Shown here piece after piece: positions 1 through 7,239 of a DNA stretch of 37,486 nt. Numbering within the stretch: the first letter of the stretch is position 1; each line of letters opens with the position of its first letter. Both the position numbers and the translations under genes were made by a program. The DNA is from CAZWHE01 sp964633825 (lineage in GTDB: Bacteria > Planctomycetota > B15-G4 > CAYZWU01), in the NCBI GenBank assembly GCA_964633825.1, contig CAZWHE010000020.1, positions 1 to 37,486 on the forward strand. Direction: 5' to 3'. Under the pieces are notes generated by a model. It worked only from the letters and a program-made list of their open reading frames with translations. It was not told the DNA's origin and did no database searches.

Positions 1-27
1 TAACATCCCACTAATATATCTTAATCA

Positions 28-63
28 TTTTTTCTCCCCCCACCCGAAACAGGGGAGAAAAAA
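28..63. repeat. 12-bp perfect inverted repeat beyond the ftsY 3' end
   Basis: TTTTTTCTCCCC at 28-39 is perfectly complementary to GGGGAGAAAAAA at 52-63, with a 12-nt loop. It lies about 45 bp past the ftsY stop in the direction of ftsY transcription. Neither strand has a U-tract after the stem; the T-run is in the 5' arm and the A-run in the 3' arm, the reverse of an intrinsic terminator. The function is unknown; it may protect a 3' end or be part of a mobile palindrome. Confidence 0.6.
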
Positions 64-106
64 TGTTGATCAAACTTCACACCGGGCTTTTGTCTCAACC
101 CGTAAT

Positions 107-130
107 GGTTTACTGCGTATTCTGTCCCCC
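107..130 (-). repeat. Single arm of the dispersed GGGGGACACAATACG palindrome (copy 1)
   Basis: Read on the minus strand this is GGGGGACAGAATACG followed by CAGTAAACC, one substitution away from the core arm of the copies at 8.6, 19.3 and 36.0 kb. Only one arm is evident here; no matching second arm is seen between it and the window start. The arm overlaps the last codons and stop of ftsY. The family resembles REP-type palindromes spread by TnpA-REP (RAYT) transposases; that link is inference, since no transposase lies in the window. Confidence 0.6.
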
Positions 131-1033
131 TTCGAGCAGCGCATCGACAAAGGCGTTTGCGTCGAAGAGCTCCACGTCTTCGCAGGTTTCGCCCAGGCCG
201 ACGAACTTGACGGGGATGTCGACCTGCTCGCTGATGGCGACAACAGCGCCTCCCTTGGCCGTGCCGTCGAGCTTTGCAAGAAATAGGCCTGTCACGTCAA
301 CGGCTTCCGAGAACCGCTGTGCCTGGGGAACGGCGTTTTGTCCGGTCGTGGCGTCGAGCACGAGAAGGACTTCGTGGGGCGCGTCCGGTATCTTTTTCGA
401 GATGACGCGCTTGATTTTTTCGAGCTCCTGCATCAGGTTTGCTTCGGTGTGAAGCCGGCCCGCCGTATCGACGATGAGAATGTCCGCGCCTTCACGGATG
501 GCCGTGTCGGCGGCATCGAATGCAACGGCGGCCGGGTCGCTGCCCGTTTCCTTTTTGATGATCTGAACGCCGATCCTTTCGGACCAGAGAGTGAGCTGCT
601 CCACCGCTGCGGCTCGGAAGGTGTCGCAGGCGCCGAAAATGACGCTCTTGCCTTCTTTTTTATAAAGGTATCCGAGCTTTGCGATGGACGTCGTTTTTCC
701 GCTGCCGTTGACGCCCACAACGAGAATGACGGCCGGTTTTTCAACCAACCCGGGGAGGCCCGTCTCTTTTCCTTTCATGATTTCCCTGAGCCGCTCCTTG
801 AGAAAGCCGTAAACCTCGCCGGTGCTTTGGACTTCGCGGTTCCGGAAAGCCTCTCTCACGTCTTCGATAATGCGGACAGCGGTTGCGCCCATGTCGGTGG
901 CGTAGAGCACTTCCTCCAGCTCTTCGATGAAATCGTCGTCCAGTTCTCTGGCCGTGGAGAAGAGGCGTTTGAACCGGTCGGCTATCTTTTCCCTCGTTCT
1001 GGCGAGGCCTCTGAACAATTTTTTGAGTACCAT
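110..1033 (-). CDS. ftsY: Signal recognition particle receptor FtsY
   Basis: FtsY is the SRP receptor GTPase that docks ribosome-nascent-chain/SRP complexes at the inner membrane for co-translational insertion. The 307-residue protein has the NG-domain core without a long acidic A domain. The N-terminal helical bundle spans about 1-95. The P-loop GVNGSGKTT is at 107-115, DTFRAAA begins at D137, DTAGR is at 189-193, and the G4 motif at 253-256 reads AKLD where TKLD is usual, followed by GTAKGG. The ATG at 1033 is preceded by AGGAACGAG, a good ribosome site. The normal FtsY fold ends near FVDALL (about residue 300); the extra tail EGGQNTQ is encoded largely by a dispersed palindrome arm. It is divergent from the gene starting near 1221. 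Confidence 0.97.
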   Translation of the reverse strand: MVLKKLFRGLARTREKIADRFKRLFSTARELDDDFIEELEEVLYATDMGATAVRIIEDVREAFRNREVQSTGEVYGFLKERLREIMKGKETGLPGLVEKPAVILVVGVNGSGKTTSIAKLGYLYKKEGKSVIFGACDTFRAAAVEQLTLWSERIGVQIIKKETGSDPAAVAFDAADTAIREGADILIVDTAGRLHTEANLMQELEKIKRVISKKIPDAPHEVLLVLDATTGQNAVPQAQRFSEAVDVTGLFLAKLDGTAKGGAVVAISEQVDIPVKFVGLGETCEDVELFDANAFVDALLEGGQNTQ

Positions 1034-1081
1034 CTCGTTCCTGATCCGTATCGTTTCATATGTCGGTCGGTCTTCGGGCGA

Positions 1082-1109
1082 AGGATATCGATTCGTTCCC
1101 TGATTTCAA
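1082..1109 (-). promoter_or_regulatory. Possible sigma70-type promoter for ftsY
   Basis: On the minus strand TTGAAA (1104-1109) is followed, after 16 bp, by TATCCT (1082-1087). This lies about 50 bp upstream of the ftsY ATG. The boxes match the consensus in five and four of six positions. It is a by-eye call only. Confidence 0.35.
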
Positions 1110-1220
1110 CATCGAGTTCGTATTCCGGGCCTGGGTATGAAAAAAAACGTAGTAATTCCGTAACAGAAACCTCTTTTACTTCATATATTTTTCATAAAGA
1201 GAGCCGGGAGGTTCAGGGGA

Positions 1221-3983
1221 TTGTTCAGTGAAATACCCCAAGGAAAAGTGAAAACAATGGCGGGATACAACATGAGAACGGCAGCGAAGGGGGGATTGAC
1301 GATCCTCTTCATCTTGACGGTCATGTCTCTTTTCGGCTCTGCGGCATATCCCCGGGAACGAGGCGGCGCTGCGCTGAACAGGGCTTTAAGCCGCGAGCTC
1401 TCGTCGCGCCTTTCGTCATCCATTGTGGTTTATGAGACCAAGATTTTTAGGATCATCGCCTCCGAGTGTTTCGAGGGAAAGGTGGTTCGCGAGATCGGGC
1501 CGGGTCTGGTCGAAGCGGTCGACGAGTTCTGCCGCCTTTTCGGGGCCGATCCCGGAGAACCGATGTGGATGGGGAATGAAAAGGGCCGCATCGTGCTCTT
1601 GAAGAAAAGGAGCACTTTCAAAAAATATGTCGCCCTGTTCAAAGAAGAAGCCGGGCCGGATAAGCTCAATCCCCGGTTTGCGAAATCCGTGATGGATGCC
1701 CAGAGTTTCTCCTGGATCGAACCCTGGCCCTATGCCGTTTGCTGCGCCGAGGGGAAGGGGATGGGATACAGCCAGGCAAAGCAGCACATCTTTCACCTCG
1801 TGGGACATATTCTGCTCACTTGCCACAATTATAATTACAAGTTCGCGCCGCCGTGGCTGCACGAGGGTTTTGGATCGTACATGGCGATCCGGTTCGCGGG
1901 AGGCAACATTCTCTACTGCAGGAGCGGCCTGAACAGCTGCCTTTTCGGTTACGGTGTTTTCAGCGGCCTTTCCGCCTGGGCCCGCTCGGAAAACTGGCCC
2001 GGCTTCATGAAACAGCCGAAATACCAGCGGACCGTTCTCCGCCTGAAAGAGCTGAACCGGCTCGAACTGAGCGAGTTCGATCACATGGATGCCGCTCTTT
2101 CATGGAGCTTCGTTGTTTTTCTGATCGAAAAATATCCCGGACGACTCAGAGCTTATCTGGCGGAGCTGAAGAGAGAGCCTCCGGGAAAAGGCGAGAAGAG
2201 CGACTGGCCTTCCGCCTCCTTTGCCGCCGAGGCTTTTCAGAAAGCTTTCGGCATGGGATTCGACGAGATCGAGCCGCTCTGGAGAGAGTGGGTCGGAGAG
2301 GGCCAGACCGGGTTGAACCGGGTTGCCGGGACGGATGATGTGCGCGGGACAGGAGGAAAGACGCCGAGGGGAAAGAGGTCGGGCGAAAAAGAGAAGGGAT
2401 TCGAAATTAAAGAAATCATGGGGATACCCTTTCCGGACATGGACGAAATCGCGGTCCGGTTCGAATCCGACATGTCCGTCCCGTTTCTCGATCTCGATGA
2501 GATCGCGGCTTTTGCCGGGTCGGAGCGGACGACGCCGGAAGCATTCCGGTCCGCGCTCATCTGTCTCGTTGAGAGGCTCGGCTGTTGCGGCGCCTATGCC
2601 TTGTTGAAGGACCGCCTGGATATCGACGGAGACAGGCCTCTGACAAACGAGCTCAGTCTCGACATCGCTCTTCTTAAAAGAGCGTCCGCCCTCGAAGCCG
2701 GCCTGTTCGAGATGCTGGCAGCGGCCGGGGTTTCGTTCAAGATCGACATCTGGCCGGTCAAAGTCGAACTGACAGGGGTGGAGAACGGCAGGCTGGTCTG
2801 CACGGCCAGAAAAACAAAAACGTCGCCGGGCGTGCTCCCGGCGGGATGCGAAGGATTCGAGCTCAACGATCTGGGCGAGGCGATGGAGATCCGCTGCCCT
2901 CTCTCCGCTCTCGACCTGAAGACCTTCCTCATGATGTGCAAGAGCGTGCTGAAACTGAAAAGCGACGAGCACCGTTTCGGGTACTCGCTTTTCCGTCTCT
3001 TCCGGGGAGATGAAAATGGGATCTCCAAGGAGATCAAGGCGATCAAGGGAATGGATGGAGAAAAAGAAAAGCTCAAAGGGCTCTCGCCGCTCTACGGATC
3101 GGCCCGGGACGGCGCCCTGTTTCTGTCCGTTCTCGCCGGTGAAAAACGGCCGGATTCGGGAGATTGCATCGACGTTCTGCGCCGTGTTCTCCCTCGAATG
3201 AAAGAGAATCCCCTGCCCGGCCTGCTCGAACCGAGGGGAAGGGCTATCGTGAAGCGTCGCCTTCTGGAAGGCTGCATCCTCGAAAACCGCTTCTCCAATC
3301 GATTCAAGGGATATCGCGGATGCGAAGAGGGGGCGGCTCAATCACTCTTTATCCACGAATTTAACGGCCCGGCCGAGCTGGAAAGTTTCGACCAGACCCC
3401 GCCTCCCCTTCTTCAGCGCCTCAAAAACAGGTTCAAAGTCGATCCCGCCATCGTACCCGAATCCTTCCGTGTGTCCCATGGATTGCTCGCCTGTCACGGC
3501 ATGGGATTCATCACCTTCGAGCCGGTCTTCGACGGCGAGATCGAGCTGAGCCTCCGCTTCCGGATTTCGCTGAAAAAGGGCGATGACCCGAAGGGGAGCT
3601 TCTCTCTCCTCTTCGGCTACGGTCTCGACGAGAGAAGCGGGTACATCGCTTCCAGCGGCTTGGCTTATCTGGAAATCCAGCCCTCGAAGAAAGGCATATT
3701 CACCTCCATGAAGGTCGTCGACGATCTCAAACCCGTGAAAAGCAACGAAGCATATACACTCCTTCTCCGGGGCACTGCCGGTGAAATCGTCCATATCTTC
3801 AACGGTTCGGAAGAGAGAATCGTTCCCGCCAACGGTCTCAAAAAGGGGCGTGTTTTTTTCTGGGTTTACGGTCCCAGACAATTTGAAATCGAGAGACTGG
3901 AGGTGAGGGGCAGGATCGATCCGGACTGGATCGAGGAAGCGATTCGATCCCTTGTGGATGAAGATCTCGAAGATCTCTTATAG
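1221..3983 (+). CDS. Large secreted protein with degenerate gluzincin-type (HxxxH...E) metallopeptidase signature
   Basis: The protein is about 920 residues if the TTG at 1221 is used (GGGAGG lies 9 nt upstream); the ATGs at 1257 and 1272 are alternatives. The one at 1272 gives a classic signal peptide, with a hydrophobic LTILFILTVMSLFG core. Around residues 188-220 it contains HLVGH and then PPWLHEGFGSY, the arrangement of MA-clan gluzincins (HExxH plus a downstream WLxEGxA Glu). The catalytic Glu of HExxH is Leu here, while the two His and the distal Glu are kept. A charged linker (about 370-400) leads to an unrecognised C-terminal half; residues 700-900 look beta-rich. Its 3' end overlaps the convergent nusB stop by 6 bp. 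It is probably periplasmic or surface-exposed; substrate and activity are unknown. Confidence 0.85.
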   Translation: MFSEIPQGKVKTMAGYNMRTAAKGGLTILFILTVMSLFGSAAYPRERGGAALNRALSRELSSRLSSSIVVYETKIFRIIASECFEGKVVREIGPGLVEAVDEFCRLFGADPGEPMWMGNEKGRIVLLKKRSTFKKYVALFKEEAGPDKLNPRFAKSVMDAQSFSWIEPWPYAVCCAEGKGMGYSQAKQHIFHLVGHILLTCHNYNYKFAPPWLHEGFGSYMAIRFAGGNILYCRSGLNSCLFGYGVFSGLSAWARSENWPGFMKQPKYQRTVLRLKELNRLELSEFDHMDAALSWSFVVFLIEKYPGRLRAYLAELKREPPGKGEKSDWPSASFAAEAFQKAFGMGFDEIEPLWREWVGEGQTGLNRVAGTDDVRGTGGKTPRGKRSGEKEKGFEIKEIMGIPFPDMDEIAVRFESDMSVPFLDLDEIAAFAGSERTTPEAFRSALICLVERLGCCGAYALLKDRLDIDGDRPLTNELSLDIALLKRASALEAGLFEMLAAAGVSFKIDIWPVKVELTGVENGRLVCTARKTKTSPGVLPAGCEGFELNDLGEAMEIRCPLSALDLKTFLMMCKSVLKLKSDEHRFGYSLFRLFRGDENGISKEIKAIKGMDGEKEKLKGLSPLYGSARDGALFLSVLAGEKRPDSGDCIDVLRRVLPRMKENPLPGLLEPRGRAIVKRRLLEGCILENRFSNRFKGYRGCEEGAAQSLFIHEFNGPAELESFDQTPPPLLQRLKNRFKVDPAIVPESFRVSHGLLACHGMGFITFEPVFDGEIELSLRFRISLKKGDDPKGSFSLLFGYGLDERSGYIASSGLAYLEIQPSKKGIFTSMKVVDDLKPVKSNEAYTLLLRGTAGEIVHIFNGSEERIVPANGLKKGRVFFWVYGPRQFEIERLEVRGRIDPDWIEEAIRSLVDEDLEDLL

Positions 3984-4445
3984 CTCGTTGTCGCGCTTGA
4001 TCCGGTCGAGGATGCCGTTGATGAAACCGCCCGAATTGGCTGTCGAGAACTTCTTCCCCAGTTCGATCGCTTCGTTGATGGAGACCTTGGGGGGGATGTC
4101 GTCCCTGTGCAGGATCTCGTAGATCGCCTGCCGCAGGATGTTGCGATCGACCGTGGCGATCCGGCCCAGCTCCCAATTCTGAGCCGCTTCTTCGATGGCG
4201 GAGTCGATCTCGCCGCGGTTGGACTGAACCCCCTGGACGAGACTCTGGGCGAACAGGATGATCTCTTCGTCGTCGGTCTGCTCGTCGAAGAAGATTTTTT
4301 CCCCTTCCGTGATGTCCTCCCCGCGAATGTCGAACATATAAAGATACTGGAGTGAAAGCTCCCGCGCTTTGGTTCGTTTACGAATCCCAGTATCCGGGGC
4401 ATTGCTGTTTTTCGGTTTTTCCACGGCGGGCTCTTTCCGGGTCAT
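3978..4445 (-). CDS. nusB: Transcription antitermination factor NusB
   Basis: NusB binds BoxA RNA with NusE (S10) and promotes antitermination, chiefly on rRNA operons. The 155-residue all-helical protein carries family landmarks: RKTKARELSLQYLYMFD-like helix 1 (about 22-40), a central DRNILRQAIYEIL segment (about 105-117), and the highly typical PPKVSINEAIELGKKF followed by FINGILDRI at the end. The first 20 residues are a Lys/Pro-rich extension without homology I recognise. The ATG overlaps the ribH stop codon by one base (TAATG), so translation is probably coupled. Pairing with ribH is a very common bacterial arrangement. Confidence 0.96.
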   Translation of the reverse strand: MTRKEPAVEKPKNSNAPDTGIRKRTKARELSLQYLYMFDIRGEDITEGEKIFFDEQTDDEEIILFAQSLVQGVQSNRGEIDSAIEEAAQNWELGRIATVDRNILRQAIYEILHRDDIPPKVSINEAIELGKKFSTANSGGFINGILDRIKRDNEL

Positions 4446-4918
4446 TATTTTTTCCGGGATAGCTGTTTGAACAGATCAACCATTTCGATGGCGGCTTGAG
4501 CGGCCTGGAATCCCTTGTTTCCGGACTTGCTCCCGGCCCTGTCGACCGCTTGTTCCACCGAGTCGCAGGTCAGGACTCCGAAAATGATGGGAACACCCGA
4601 TTCCAGCCCTGCCTGTGCCACTCCCTTTGACACCTCGGAAGCGACGAAATCGAAGTGGGGCGTCTCTCCGCGGATCACGGCGCCGAGACAGACAACGGCA
4701 TCGTGCTTTCCGACCGTGGCGATTTTTTTCGCCACGAGAGGGATTTCGAAAGAGCCGGGCACGCGAACGACCGTGATGTCCTTCTCTCCGACTTCGTGAC
4801 GGCTCAGGCAGTCAACGGCTCCTTCCAGGAGATGGGAGGAGATGAACTCGTTGAACCGGCTCACCACGAGAGCGATCTTGATGCCTTTCCCTGAAAGATT
4901 TCCTTGAATGGTATTCAT
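4445..4918 (-). CDS. ribH: 6,7-dimethyl-8-ribityllumazine synthase
   Basis: Lumazine synthase condenses 5-amino-6-ribitylaminouracil with 3,4-dihydroxy-2-butanone-4-phosphate, the penultimate step of riboflavin synthesis. Family motifs are clear: VVSRFNEFIS near the start, the phosphate/substrate site VRVPGSFEIPL, LGAVIRGETPHFDFV with its catalytic His, GVPIIFGVLT, and GNKGFQAAQAAIEM at the end. I choose the ATG at 4918 (157 residues) because AAGGA sits 7 nt upstream and a promoter-like pair lies at 4952-4979; a GTG at 4951 would lie upstream of the likely transcript start. No FMN riboswitch is recognisable upstream, and no other rib gene is in the window. Confidence 0.96.
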   Translation of the reverse strand: MNTIQGNLSGKGIKIALVVSRFNEFISSHLLEGAVDCLSRHEVGEKDITVVRVPGSFEIPLVAKKIATVGKHDAVVCLGAVIRGETPHFDFVASEVSKGVAQAGLESGVPIIFGVLTCDSVEQAVDRAGSKSGNKGFQAAQAAIEMVDLFKQLSRKK

Positions 4919-4951
4919 GGCGGCGTCCTTTCTTATCAAATCGTCGATCAC

Positions 4952-4979
4952 ATAATACCATTTCGAGAGTTTTCAACAA
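4952..4979 (-). promoter_or_regulatory. Likely sigma70-type promoter of ribH-nusB
   Basis: On the minus strand TTGTTG (4974-4979) and TATTAT (4952-4957) are separated by 16 bp. The -10 box matches the consensus in five of six positions. The predicted transcript would begin about 25-30 nt before the ribH ATG at 4918, which supports that start. Confidence 0.45.
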
Positions 4980-5085
4980 TGTCGTGTGGTCCTGTGTTAA
5001 ATAAAAAAAGAAAAGAGAGATATCTCGGATAATCGAAACAGCCCCGCAACCGGGAATATTCACCGTTTATCCGGAAATATTTCGC

Positions 5086-5158
5086 GATTTCGGGCTGCTG
5101 CCCGTCGATTTCGGGCTGCTGCCCGTCGATTTCGGGCTGCTGCCCGTCGATTTCGGGC
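5086..5158. repeat. Intergenic 21-bp tandem hairpin repeat (3 full copies plus partial)
   Basis: Three identical 21-bp units occupy 5086-5106, 5107-5127 and 5128-5148, and the first 10 bases of a fourth follow. Each unit is GATTT, then the stem CGGGC/GCCCG around TGCT, then a 2-nt tail. Each GCCCG arm can also pair with the CGGGC of the next unit, so two pairing registers are possible. The array lies in the roughly 370-bp region between divergent ribH (start 4918) and hflK (start 5289). No start codon or credible coding frame uses it. The rest of that region holds the ribH promoter and an A-rich stretch at about 5000-5025; I see nothing else supportable there. A related 21-bp array lies in the CHAT gene. 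Confidence 0.9.
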
Positions 5159-5288
5159 GGGGCTGAAAGGGAGCGAGTTTTTGCTTGTCCTTTGGCGTTC
5201 TTTGGGTAACGTGCACACTACGCTCGATCTTTCGAGGCGGTATCATCCTTTATTGAAATCCTGTTCGATTCAGATGGGAGGAGTCCAT

Positions 5289-6275
5289 ATGTCAAGCATG
5301 ACGATACAAACACCGAATGGTCCGAAACGCGTCGACGTCCCATGGAAGACGATATTCACCATCCTCTTCGTGGTTCTTGTTTTGCTCTTCCTCAGCTCCA
5401 CATACTATTCGATCGAGGCGAACGAAGTCGGGATCGTGCAGACCTTCGGGAAATACACCAAGACGACACAACCCGGCCTCCACTTCAAGTGGCCCTGGGG
5501 AATCGAGAAGGTGACCAAGGTGCCGGTCTCTCTCGTGCGCAAGCAGGAGTTCGGTTTCCTGACGGAAAAGGCCGGCATCCGCACGCGCTACGCCAGGAAA
5601 TCGAGGGAGCTCACCGCGGTCTCGCTCATGCTGACGGGAGACCTCAACTGCGCCGAGGTGGAATGGAGCGTGCAGTACACGGTGAAGGATCCCTTCTCTT
5701 TCCTTTTCAGGATTCGCGACCCGGAGAAAACGCTCCGCGACATGTCGGAGTCGATCATGCGCGAAGTGGTCGGCGACCGGAGCGTTACCGAGGTCCTCAC
5801 GTCGGGCCGCCACGAGATCAACGTGGGGGTGCAGCAGATGCTGCAGGAGACGCTCGATTCCTTCGCGGCCGGAATCAACATCACCCAGGTGATCCTCCAG
5901 GACGTCAACCCGCCCGACGAGGTCAAGGCGTCGTTCAACGAGGTGAACGACGCCCAGCAGGAAATGAAGAGAACGATCAACCAGGCCGAGCAGGCCTACA
6001 ACAAGGCGATTCCCAGGGCGCGCGGAGACGCGGAGAAGATGGTCAGCGAAGCCGAGGGGTATGCAACGGAGCGCATCAACAGGGCGTTCGGCGATGTGGC
6101 CCGCTTCAACAACATTTTGACCGAGTACAATAAAGCCAAGGAGATCACGCGCTGGCGCCTCTACCTCGAGACGATGAGCGAGGTTCTTCCCGAAATCCGA
6201 AAAAAGACCATCATCGACAGCGAGCTGGAGTCGATCCTGCCGCTCCTCGATCTCGAAGGAAAGGAGGTGCGATGA
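5289..6275 (+). CDS. hflK: HflK, SPFH-domain membrane protein
   Basis: HflK forms with HflC a large periplasmic-facing SPFH/prohibitin-type cage that surrounds and modulates the FtsH protease. The protein (328 residues) has a short cytoplasmic N-terminus, one membrane segment at about 20-38 (TIFTILFVVLVLLFLSS), the band-7 domain beginning ANEVGIVQTFGKY, and a long helical region with QAEQAYNKAIPRARGDAEKM typical of HflK. Start choice: the ATG at 5289 follows GGGAGGAG at 5-8 nt; the frame is open further upstream to 5181 but without a comparable site. It lacks the Gly/Pro-rich N-terminal extension of enterobacterial HflK. It overlaps hflC by 4 bp (ATGA). The likely partner FtsH is encoded about 27 kb downstream. 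Confidence 0.93.
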   Translation: MSSMTIQTPNGPKRVDVPWKTIFTILFVVLVLLFLSSTYYSIEANEVGIVQTFGKYTKTTQPGLHFKWPWGIEKVTKVPVSLVRKQEFGFLTEKAGIRTRYARKSRELTAVSLMLTGDLNCAEVEWSVQYTVKDPFSFLFRIRDPEKTLRDMSESIMREVVGDRSVTEVLTSGRHEINVGVQQMLQETLDSFAAGINITQVILQDVNPPDEVKASFNEVNDAQQEMKRTINQAEQAYNKAIPRARGDAEKMVSEAEGYATERINRAFGDVARFNNILTEYNKAKEITRWRLYLETMSEVLPEIRKKTIIDSELESILPLLDLEGKEVR

Positions 6276-7228
6276 TGAAAGGTTTCTCCATACTGATCAT
6301 TATCCTTGTCGTTCTCGGTGTTTTTCTCTTTGCCAATGCCGCCTACACGGTGGATGAAAGGGAGCAGGTCATCATCACCCAGTGGGGAAAGCCGGTGGGC
6401 GATCCCATCTCCGAACCGGGTCTTCGGTTCAAGACCCCGTTCATCCAGGAGGTCCACCGCTTCGAGAAGAGGCTGATCGAGTGGGACGGGGATCCCGAGC
6501 AGATCCCCACATCCGACAAGAAGTTCATCTGGGTCGACTCCACAGCGAGGTGGTGGATCGAGGATCCGCTCAAGTTCTACAAATCCGTTCACGACGAGAT
6601 GGGCGCCCAGACACGCATCGACGACATCGTCGACGGGGCGACGCGCGCCATCATCTCGTCCCGAAAACTGATCGAAGCGGTGCGGACGACGAACAGGGAA
6701 TTCGCCGAGGAGGAGGATTTTTCGCTCATCGGCGACAAGAACTTAGCAGAGTTCCGTATCGAAGACGGCCGCCACAAGATCGGCCTCATGATCAAGGAGA
6801 GGTGCGCGGGCCAGCTGGCGGAGCTCGGCATCAAGCTCGTCGACGTCCGCCTCAGGCGCATCAACTACCTCGAAACGGTGCGCAGGAAGATCTACGAGAG
6901 GATGATCTCCGAGAGGCAGCGCATGGCCGAGTTCTACCGTTCCGAGGGGCTCGGCGAGAAAGCCAAGATCGACGGCCGGCGGGAAAAAGAGCTGCGCACC
7001 ATCTCGTCGGAAGCTTACAAGCGGGCCGAGGAGGTCCGCGGTAAGGCCGACGCCGAGGCCACGAGGATCTATGCCGAATCCTTCGGCGCCGATCCCGAGT
7101 TCTACGCGTATCTCAAGAAGCTCGAGTCCTACAAGGACGCTCTCAAGGGAGACGTGAACCTTGTCATCTCCACGGGGAGCGATTTTTTCTCACTTTTGAA
7201 GGGGCCTGAACAGGCCGGATCCGAATAG
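6272..7228 (+). CDS. hflC: HflC, SPFH-domain membrane protein
   Basis: HflC is the second subunit of the HflKC complex that regulates FtsH. The 318-residue product has an N-terminal membrane segment (about 4-24, FSILIIILVVLGVFLFANAAY), the entry VDEREQVIITQWGKPVG typical of HflC, then the SPFH core and a helical segment with RMAEFYRSEGLGEKAKIDGRREKELRTI. The characteristic tail AEATRIYAESFGADPEFYAYLKKLESYKDAL is followed by DVNLVISTGSDFFSLLKG, again as in the family. Its start overlaps the hflK stop; ATG codons at 6272 and 6275 are both possible. The exporter gene follows after 11 bp. Confidence 0.95.
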   Translation: MMKGFSILIIILVVLGVFLFANAAYTVDEREQVIITQWGKPVGDPISEPGLRFKTPFIQEVHRFEKRLIEWDGDPEQIPTSDKKFIWVDSTARWWIEDPLKFYKSVHDEMGAQTRIDDIVDGATRAIISSRKLIEAVRTTNREFAEEEDFSLIGDKNLAEFRIEDGRHKIGLMIKERCAGQLAELGIKLVDVRLRRINYLETVRRKIYERMISERQRMAEFYRSEGLGEKAKIDGRREKELRTISSEAYKRAEEVRGKADAEATRIYAESFGADPEFYAYLKKLESYKDALKGDVNLVISTGSDFFSLLKGPEQAGSE

Positions 7229-7239
7229 GCCGAAAAAGA

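Noticed and set aside
28..63. Rho-independent terminator for ftsY
   Set aside because: No U-run follows the stem on the minus (or plus) strand; the A/T runs are on the wrong sides.
338..1231. Plus-strand open frame opposite ftsY
   Set aside because: It is fully antisense to a clear FtsY with all GTPase motifs; its composition is that of a shadow frame.
4919..5085. FMN riboswitch upstream of ribH
   Set aside because: The leader from the predicted promoter to the ATG is only about 30 nt, and no RFN-element core is recognisable.
5086..5158. CRISPR array
   Set aside because: The units are directly abutting 21-bp copies with no spacers, and no cas gene is present.
5181..5288. Extended N-terminus of HflK
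   Set aside because: The extra residues come from a TTG with no ribosome site, whereas the ATG at 5289 has a strong GGGAGGAG and gives the normal HflK topology.
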